This document shows positions 32,156-37,663 of a DNA stretch of 37,663 bases, one piece after another. Source of the stretch: Methanothrix sp. (GTDB lineage Archaea; Halobacteriota; Methanosarcinia; Methanotrichales; Methanotrichaceae); assembly GCA_003162615.1 (NCBI GenBank), contig PMNG01000162.1:1-37663 (forward strand), read 5' to 3'. Position 1 is the first letter of the stretch. Each line of letters starts with the position of its first letter. The position numbers and the translations under genes were made by a program. The notes beneath the pieces were generated by a model. It searched no databases. It was not told the DNA's origin and worked only from the letters and a program-made list of their open reading frames with translations.

Positions 32156-34420
32156 ATGACCTCCTATCTGGAGCATCCCCTCCTCAAGCCCTGTTTTGTA
32201 GAGAAGCGTCTCTTCCAGCTCGACCTGGCCTCCAAAGCTTTGAAGGATTCAACGCTGGTGGTGGTTCCGACCGGCCTGGGCAAGACGGTGATTGCCTTGA
32301 TAGTCCTGCTGGCCCGTCTGGACAAGGGCAAAGCCCTTTTCCTGGCACCCACCAAGCCCCTAGTGGAGCAGCACGCCCGTTTTTTGGAAAACGTCCTCTT
32401 AGACGGGAGCGTTGTCGCCTGCATGACAGGCGAGATGCCTCCAAAGGAGAGGGCTGAGATCTGGAGCAAGGCGAGGATAATCGCATCAACACCTCAGGTA
32501 ATCGAAAACGACCTCCTCTCAAGGAGGATCGACCTGAAAGACGTTGCCCTAGTGATATTCGATGAGGCCCACCGTGGCGTGGGGAACTACGCCTATGTCT
32601 ACATAGCCGAAAGGTACGGCCGCGAGGCCACAAGCCCTCTGGCACTGGGGATCACAGCCAGTCCGGGCAGCCAGAGCGACAAGATCGAGGAGATCTGCAC
32701 CAACCTCGGGTTTGCCAACATCCAGACAAGAACCGACCAGGACCTCGATGTTGCGCCATTCGTCCACCACCGGGAGATCGAGTGGGTAAAAGTCAAGGTT
32801 CCCGAGGAGATCCTCGAGCTTCGGGCGCTCATCGAGGACGTCCTGAAGGACAGAATAGAAGACATCAACAGACTTTGCCAGGTCGGACAGTCTATGGGCT
32901 TTTCGCAGGCCAGGATCGATCCCCGGGCATCCAAGAGGGAGCTGCTGGAACTCCAGGCCCGCATGAGGTCATCGGCTGCCAGGCAGCCCAATCCGTCGCT
33001 CTTCAAAGGTATATCCATCATGGCCGAGGTGCTCAAGCTGCACCACGCCGTCGAGCTGGCCGAAACCCAAGGGACGGATGCCCTTTCCCGATACTTCTCT
33101 AGACTGGAGAGCGAGGCAATGTCCAGGAGCGGGTCCAAGGCCTCTCGTCGGCTGATGGATGACCCCAGAATTCGTAAGACCATAGACGCTCTGGCCGCCA
33201 CGACCATCGAGCATCCCAAGCTGGCCATTGCAGAGGAGATTCTAAAGGAGCAATTGGCTTCCAAGCCTGACTCTAGGATCATTGTCTTTACCAACTACAG
33301 AGACACGGCTTCGGCCCTATTGAAGTCCCTAGAGCATGAGGAGACCGTTCGAGCTGTTCGGTTCGTTGGCCAGTCAAGCCACCAGGACGACCCGGGCCTC
33401 ACCCAGAAGAAGCAGGCTCAGATCCTGGAAAAGTTCCGCAACGGCGAGCACAATGTCCTCATCGCCACGTCTGTAGGCGAAGAAGGCATCGACATCCCGG
33501 CAACAGACATGGTCTTGTTTTACGAGCCGGTCCCCTCAGAGATCCGCAGCATCCAACGAAAGGGCAGGACGGGCCGGGCCCGAGCGGGAAGGGTAGTGGT
33601 GCTCATGGCCAAGGGCACACGAGACGAAGCCTACTACTGGATCAGCGACCGGAAAGAAAAAACAATGCAAAAGCAGATCCGGGGCCTCTCCGGCAAATCC
33701 AATGCAGGTTTTGCCCAAACAGCCATAGAGTTCCATCCGGGGCAGATGCAGATCACTGATGTCACGGAGGAGGCAAAGGAGGAATCATGTCAGGTCTATG
33801 TAGACCCCAGAGAGAGGGACATGGGGAAGCTATTGGAGGCTCTGGGCGCAGAGATCACCATGAAGGTCCTGGAGGTAGGGGATTACGTCGTGAGCGATCG
33901 CGTAGCTGTGGAGCGAAAGACCGCCCAGGATTTTGTGGCTTCGATAATCGATCCAAAGCGCAACCTTTTTCGGCAGATCTCCGACCTGGCAAGAAGCTAT
34001 GATAAGCCTGTCTTGATACTGGAAGGCAGGGACTTTTACACCAGGCAGGTCAATCCCAATGCTATACGAGGCGCAATGGCATCCATCGCTGTGGATTACG
34101 GCGTTCCCATCATTCCTACGGAAGACCAGAAAGAAACAGCGGCCGTAATAGCCATGCTCGCCAGACGCGAGCAGAAAGAGGGGCACGAGCTCAAAGTTCA
34201 CGGCCACAAAACTGCAAGGACGCTCAAAGAGCAGCAGGAGTATCTGATCTCTGCTATACCTAGCGTTGGTCCTGCGGTGGCTCGCAACCTGCTCAAGCAT
34301 TTCGGCACGATCGAGAGAATAATGACAGCATCAAAGGAGGAGCTGCAGCAGGTGGAGCTGGTTGGGCCAAAGATCGCTGAGAGGGTCCGCGAGCTGGTTG
34401 GTGGAGCGTACAAAGGTTAG
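32156..34420 (+). CDS. hef: Hef: fused helicase and XPF/Mus81-type flap nuclease for stalled forks
   Basis: Hef processes stalled or branched replication forks and is the archaeal relative of FANCM and XPF. The 754-residue protein has an SF2 helicase: Walker A PTGLGKT (38-44), DEAH (136-139), TASPG (motif III), an insert domain (about 230-330), then IVFTNYRDTA, SVGEEGIDIPATDMVLFYE and QRKGRTGRA (motif VI). A linker follows, then the nuclease domain from about 549 with VDPRERD and the catalytic ERKTAQDF (E586-K588...D592). It ends in a helix-hairpin-helix module (ISAIPSVGPAVARNLLKHFG, VELVGPKIAERVRELV). The nuclease ERK-x3-D motif is intact, so both activities are expected. It interacts with PCNA in other archaea. 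Confidence 0.96.
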   Translation: MTSYLEHPLLKPCFVEKRLFQLDLASKALKDSTLVVVPTGLGKTVIALIVLLARLDKGKALFLAPTKPLVEQHARFLENVLLDGSVVACMTGEMPPKERAEIWSKARIIASTPQVIENDLLSRRIDLKDVALVIFDEAHRGVGNYAYVYIAERYGREATSPLALGITASPGSQSDKIEEICTNLGFANIQTRTDQDLDVAPFVHHREIEWVKVKVPEEILELRALIEDVLKDRIEDINRLCQVGQSMGFSQARIDPRASKRELLELQARMRSSAARQPNPSLFKGISIMAEVLKLHHAVELAETQGTDALSRYFSRLESEAMSRSGSKASRRLMDDPRIRKTIDALAATTIEHPKLAIAEEILKEQLASKPDSRIIVFTNYRDTASALLKSLEHEETVRAVRFVGQSSHQDDPGLTQKKQAQILEKFRNGEHNVLIATSVGEEGIDIPATDMVLFYEPVPSEIRSIQRKGRTGRARAGRVVVLMAKGTRDEAYYWISDRKEKTMQKQIRGLSGKSNAGFAQTAIEFHPGQMQITDVTEEAKEESCQVYVDPRERDMGKLLEALGAEITMKVLEVGDYVVSDRVAVERKTAQDFVASIIDPKRNLFRQISDLARSYDKPVLILEGRDFYTRQVNPNAIRGAMASIAVDYGVPIIPTEDQKETAAVIAMLARREQKEGHELKVHGHKTARTLKEQQEYLISAIPSVGPAVARNLLKHFGTIERIMTASKEELQQVELVGPKIAERVRELVGGAYKG

Positions 34421-34452
34421 CAGGCAGTACAGGCTCGCTACCGAATCTCCTT

Positions 34453-34938
34453 TCACTTGATGCACAGCTTACTTAAGATCAAGTTATCCAGCTTGTCCTT
34501 GGGAATGTCTCCGATGTGCCTGTAGACAAGAGCGCCATCTTTGAAGATCAGGATTGTAGGGTAATTGAAGACTTTGTACTTTTTCGTTGTCTTGGAATTC
34601 TGGTTTATGTTCAGCTTTTTCCAAAGACCACCTGACCCTTTAGATCCGCAGCCATTTCATCGATCTTTCGGTCGATACTATGGCAAGGCCTGCATCCTTT
34701 CTCCCAGCAGTCCAGAACCAAAAGGTTAGTATTTCTCAAGAGCTGAGCCGAGATTACGGTCTGTGATGGCCAAAGGAGCATCCGGAAATTCAGGTCCGGC
34801 ACCAGTGCTTGTTGAATTCGCTTTCTTATCATGGCTTCCCATGACGGGCCATGATATAGTCAGCATTATTGAAGCGCAAAGGATGAACAGAAGCAACAGA
34901 TGGCCAGATTCATTCTTTAGTCCCATTATCGCCGACAC
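34453..34938 (-). pseudogene. Exported thioredoxin-like protein with two compensating frameshifts
   Basis: The N-terminal frame (from 34938, or an ATG at 34926) gives a signal/anchor helix (LLLLFILCASIMLTIS) and ends ITDRNLGSALEKY before a TAA. The next frame continues LVLDCWEKGCRPCHSIDRKI, with the thioredoxin active site C-R-P-C, to VVFGK. The first frame then returns with LNINQNSKTTKKYKVFNYPT, ILIFKDGALVYRHIGDIPKD, DNLILSKLCIK and a TGA at 34453-34455, including the cis-Pro loop (YPT). The whole would be about 161 residues. The changes lie near 34725-34732 (one extra base) and in the five-base A-run (minus strand) at 34616-34620 (one lost base). It would catalyse extracytoplasmic disulfide exchange if intact. 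Two homopolymer-associated compensating changes could also be sequencing errors. Confidence 0.75.
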
Positions 34939-35008
34939 CAGGCCGAGTATTTTTTAGCGAATTAAAAAGGAGTTCAGGCCAGATATTACAGTATCGACCT
35001 TGGCCTGC

Positions 35009-35482
35009 TTAGTACATCTGCGGCCATTTCGGCGTGTAGATTTGATTGTTGAACCAGTATTTTCCATACCATGCATCGACGCCAAGATGATTGTTTGTGC
35101 AAGTGACGCTTGGCTTATCGTGCGGATAGTCTATACAAGACGAGTCCCAATAACATTTTACGTCGTCGCATCGAGATTTTTCCTGCAGACATTTCTTTTG
35201 GGGCTTTGGAAGTGGAGAGATCTTAACGTTGGTTACTGTACTCCCAACGAATTCGGTGTCCCCGAAATTAGCGTCATCTGAAAAGATCTCAATTTTGTCC
35301 AGATTGCTACCAACGACGTCTAGCTTATTCTCAAAGTCGCCCGCTCCAGCATGGGGCGAGACAATCTGTATATTGGACAATTTACTCCCGACGATATCCA
35401 CATCTCCTAAACCAGCGCCTGCAGCATATGCAGTTGCCGCCAGCAGCATTGGCATCAAAGCCATAACTATTGCAGTCTTCAT
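35009..35482 (-). CDS. Secreted protein with three VGS-type repeats and a Cys-rich tail
   Basis: 157 residues from the ATG at 35482, chosen because GGGGGAG lies seven bases before it; an ATG at 35500 is less likely. The signal peptide is MKTAIVMALMPMLLAATAYA. The mature part has three tandem units of about 23 residues: DVDIVGSKLSNIQI, KLDVVGSNLDKIEI and DTEFVGSTVTNVKI, spaced by Gly/Asp-rich turns. A Pro/Lys linker follows, then a tail with five Cys (KKCLQEKSRCDDVKCYWDSSC, then TC) and many aromatic residues. I recognise no family. The repeats look like short beta-strand pairs, and the odd Cys number suggests a disulfide-rich or metal-binding end. A TATA-like ATTATAAAC precedes the start on the minus strand. 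Confidence 0.7.
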   Translation of the reverse strand: MKTAIVMALMPMLLAATAYAAGAGLGDVDIVGSKLSNIQIVSPHAGAGDFENKLDVVGSNLDKIEIFSDDANFGDTEFVGSTVTNVKISPLPKPQKKCLQEKSRCDDVKCYWDSSCIDYPHDKPSVTCTNNHLGVDAWYGKYWFNNQIYTPKWPQMY

Positions 35483-35500
35483 TGCTTTCTCCCCCGACAT

Positions 35501-35866
35501 GTTTATAATTTTGATCTTTTATTATACACTCGAAGTAAAAAAGCCTTTCGGAGAAAAAAGAAATTGAGTTACATCAGCCCTAAGGTTAAGCAGTTAAGTA
35601 TTGGCCGCTGAGCAGGTCTATGTTTTTAATCCTGAAGTAAAGATCAAACATTGAATTGTGAATCGACCTTCAATCGGCTCTGCAGACTCACTGTTCGAAA
35701 ATACTAAATATCATAGTCGCAAATAAGTAATATAGAAACAAGTCGCACAGAGAAATTCCACTGCCCTCAGATCGCTGCTGGGGGTGGCTTGTAACCGACA
35801 GGCGACTTGAATTGAGAATGTGTATTCTCTGATTCTTATCGAAGAAAGCTTTAATGAAGGTTAAAC
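35501..35866. other. Intergenic region between divergent secreted-protein and oxidoreductase genes
   Basis: 366 bases, mostly AT-rich. It should contain both promoters. A GC-rich island around 35758-35790 (CTGCCCTCAGATCGCTGCTG...) stands out, but I could not form a convincing hairpin or assign it. No gene is supported. Confidence 0.4.
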
Positions 35867-36808
35867 ATGAAGGCAATTAGGATTCATGAGTTCGGCGGAC
35901 CGGACGTTCTGAAGTACGAAGACATTCCGGAACCGCAGCCAGGTCCGAATGAGATTCAGGTTCGGGTTATTGCGGCGGGCGTAAATCCGGTTGATTGGAA
36001 GATACGAAGAGGAGGTATGAAGCTCCCCTTGCCGATGACCTTGGGCTTTGATGTAGCAGGCATCGTGAATGCTGTGGGGTCGGACGATGGCGGCTTTCAT
36101 CCCGGGGGTAGCGTCTATGCTAAAGTAGCTCCGCCGCATGGCGGATATGCCGAGTACACTTTGGTCGATGTTTCACACGCAGCGCTTAAGCCCAAAAGCA
36201 TTGGGTTTGTTGAAGCCGCTGCGATTCCAACTGCTGGGCTCACAGCCTGGCAATCGCTCTTCGATGTAGCAGGACTCGAAAAGGGGCAATCGGTTCTAAT
36301 CCACGGTGCCGCCGGTGGAGTCGGAAGCTTCGCAGTTCAGTTCGCCAGATGGAAGGGAGCACACGTCATCGGCACAGCCTCCGCCGGCAATGCGGAGTTC
36401 TTGAGGAGCATAGGCGCTGATGAAGTCATAGACTACAAGACCCAGCAGTTCGAAGATGTCGTACATGATGTGGACGTGGTACTGGACACCATCGGAGAGG
36501 ATACCTTCGAAAGGTCATGGGGCACTTTGAAGCCTGGTGGATTCCTGGTGACTACCGTAGCCAATGTTCCTGAAGGGGCCGCAAAATCTCATGGTGTGCG
36601 CGCAAAACATATCATGAGCCAATCGAGCGGAAAAGATCTCGCTCGAATCGCAGCGATCGTCGATGAAAGACGCATCAAACCAATCGTGACTACAGTGTTT
36701 CCCCTTGCTGAAGCTAGAAGGGCACAAGAAATGAGCGAGAATGGTCATACTCGAGGAAAGATAGTCTTGCGCGTCGCAGAAGAGCCAAAGCAAAGCGGGA
36801 GTTATTGA
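35867..36808 (+). CDS. NADPH-dependent MDR-family oxidoreductase (quinone oxidoreductase-like, zinc-free)
   Basis: 313 residues of the medium-chain dehydrogenase/reductase family. The N-terminal GroES-like domain (MKAIRIHEFGGPDVL, VRVIAAGVNPVDWKIRRG, LGFDVAGIVNAVG) is followed by the nucleotide-binding domain with IHGAAGGVGSFAVQFAR (149-165) and EVIDYKTQQFED. The catalytic-zinc Cys and the structural four-Cys lobe of alcohol dehydrogenases are absent, which is typical of quinone oxidoreductase/zeta-crystallin-type enzymes that reduce quinones or enones with NADPH. The substrate cannot be told. It is a single-gene unit and bacterial in style; transfer is possible. Confidence 0.9.
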   Translation: MKAIRIHEFGGPDVLKYEDIPEPQPGPNEIQVRVIAAGVNPVDWKIRRGGMKLPLPMTLGFDVAGIVNAVGSDDGGFHPGGSVYAKVAPPHGGYAEYTLVDVSHAALKPKSIGFVEAAAIPTAGLTAWQSLFDVAGLEKGQSVLIHGAAGGVGSFAVQFARWKGAHVIGTASAGNAEFLRSIGADEVIDYKTQQFEDVVHDVDVVLDTIGEDTFERSWGTLKPGGFLVTTVANVPEGAAKSHGVRAKHIMSQSSGKDLARIAAIVDERRIKPIVTTVFPLAEARRAQEMSENGHTRGKIVLRVAEEPKQSGSY

Positions 36809-37030
36809 CGCGACAACGTCGATTATTTGGGTGATGGATTGAGCTGTTGTCGGAGCTGCAAATTGAACGAATGTATCTGCAGGAAGTATGAAATACGTCG
36901 AAGCAGGCCGGAAGGAGTATCCAGAAATATTCGATGATGTAGCAAGCTCATGATGCCTGTAAAACCTATGACCTGCAAGATTACGACAGCTTGTCTTACA
37001 TGAGAAACAAAGCTCCATCAGTATAAATGA

Positions 37031-37663
37031 CTACCTTAACCATCCCATTTTGTAGAATGCATAAAGACCTAAAAGCATGGAGGAACACACGAGAAAGACG
37101 ATTTCTGGTATGTATAATTGAAATCCAATTGAGTTTCCACTTTCCGTCACGAGATTAACACCAAGTAGCCCACCGATTACAGACGGAATGATTGCAAGAC
37201 AAGTAATGACGGCAATTACCTTCATAACCCGGTTCAGGTCATATGACACTGTATTTATATGCAACTCGATGAGGGAGCTTAGGCTTTCCCTGACATTGCG
37301 AGCAGTTCCACAAATGTATTTTGATTCAGAATGGAGGCTATTGAAATTGCGACGATGGGTATCATCGATTCCTAAATGGAGCAAGTCTTCTTTGTTTATT
37401 ATTTGGTCTAAGACTTGATGGAAATGCCAGAGGTTGTCGCTAACTTGCTGAATCTCCTTCTTAAAAAGGAAGGTTTTATGAAGGAATTCTGGAGAAGTCT
37501 TGTCAATAGGAATTCTTTCGAATTCATTGATCTTGCTCTCGATTTCATGTACGATCTTTCCATAATCGTTTATCTTCAATTGAAGCAGCGAATAAAGGAC
37601 TTCAACAATAAAATCTCCTTTATTTAATTTATCTTTCGGGTGATCGGTTCTGGAAAATAATTC
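37031..37663 (-). CDS. CorA-like divalent-cation transporter, C-terminal part (runs off the window)
   Basis: The frame is open to the right edge, so the start lies outside; in-frame codons upstream of the TTG at 37579 read HPKDKLNKGDFIVEVLYSLL, clearly CorA-like. The visible part has the long cytoplasmic helices (KINDYGKIVHEIESKINEFE, NLWHFHQVLDQIIN) and two membrane helices (VMKVIAVITCLAIIPSVIGG and IPEIVFLVCSSMLLGLYAFY), ending in the basic KMGWLR. At the selectivity loop between them the usual GMN motif is replaced by GVN (LLGVNLV). CorA proteins pentamerise and pass Mg2+, Co2+ or Ni2+; variants without GMN occur in divergent subfamilies and may differ in ion choice. Confidence 0.88.
   Translation of the reverse strand, partial: ELFSRTDHPKDKLNKGDFIVEVLYSLLQLKINDYGKIVHEIESKINEFERIPIDKTSPEFLHKTFLFKKEIQQVSDNLWHFHQVLDQIINKEDLLHLGIDDTHRRNFNSLHSESKYICGTARNVRESLSSLIELHINTVSYDLNRVMKVIAVITCLAIIPSVIGGLLGVNLVTESGNSIGFQLYIPEIVFLVCSSMLLGLYAFYKMGWLR

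Noticed and set aside
35688..35876. Minus-strand 62-codon frame with a hydrophobic end
   Set aside because: It overlaps the start of the oxidoreductase gene and the promoter region and resembles no known protein.
1..37663. tRNA or rRNA genes and CRISPR arrays
   Set aside because: I looked for T-loop sequences and regularly spaced repeats on both strands and found none; a covariance-model scan would be needed to exclude a tRNA fully.

Overview
The window looks like chromosome of a methanogenic euryarchaeon, most likely a Methanothrix (Methanosaeta)-like member of the Methanosarcinales/Methanomicrobia. The evidence is archaeal information-processing genes: clamp-loader large subunit RfcL, release factor aRF1, exosome subunit Csl4, RNA polymerase subunit L and the Hef helicase-nuclease. 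O-phosphoseryl-tRNA synthetase, the first step of tRNA-dependent cysteine synthesis, points the same way. Many starts have a TATA-like box about 25-30 nt upstream, suggesting leaderless mRNAs. The genus assignment is inference; no rRNA, tRNA or mcr gene lies in the window.

Layout. 1-3.5 kb is decayed: a beheaded solute-binding-protein gene abutting an antisense IS1634-type transposase relic, then a frameshifted branched-chain amino-acid-type binding protein and a gene-poor stretch with a possible structured RNA. 3.5-9.6 kb (minus strand) holds the PPOX-family gene plus rfcL pair, a tight two-gene operon of a hydantoinase/oxoprolinase-like ATPase and a histone-deacetylase-fold amidohydrolase with a C-terminal zinc ribbon, and a 6-oxopurine-type methylthionucleoside phosphorylase. 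9.7-15.3 kb (plus) is a long translation/RNA/sugar operon: prf1, a UPF0201 protein, a TIM-barrel isomerase, a translin-like protein, sepS and rpiA.

15.3-23.2 kb is an accessory region: a HicA-like toxin pair broken by an in-frame TAG and a frameshift, a five-PAS histidine kinase with its response regulator, an MNT nucleotidyltransferase relic, an AF2212-like antitoxin with a PIN toxin whose catalytic N-terminus is frameshifted, an alpha/beta hydrolase, a DpnII/MboI-like nuclease, an orphan DUF104 antitoxin and a small membrane-protein relic. Two partial copies of the rpiA 3' end lie inside or at the edge of this region, each preceded by the same 39-nt non-rpiA leader. This is the most intriguing structural signal in the window; it may mark integration or duplication at the rpiA tail.

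23.2-29.6 kb returns to core genes: mtnA, a membrane-anchored TPR protein, a METTL5-like rRNA methyltransferase, csl4, rpoL and rtcA, the last four forming an RNA-processing/transcription cluster. 29.6-37.7 kb holds an AMP-forming acyl-CoA synthetase, a degraded gap, hef, an exported thioredoxin-like gene with two compensating frameshifts, a secreted repeat protein, an MDR-family oxidoreductase and a CorA-like transporter running off the right edge.

The methylthionucleoside phosphorylase and MtnA catalyse consecutive steps of methylthioadenosine/methylthioinosine salvage although they are 14 kb apart. Several frameshifts fall in or near homopolymers or occur as compensating pairs, so assembly or sequencing error must be weighed against true gene decay.
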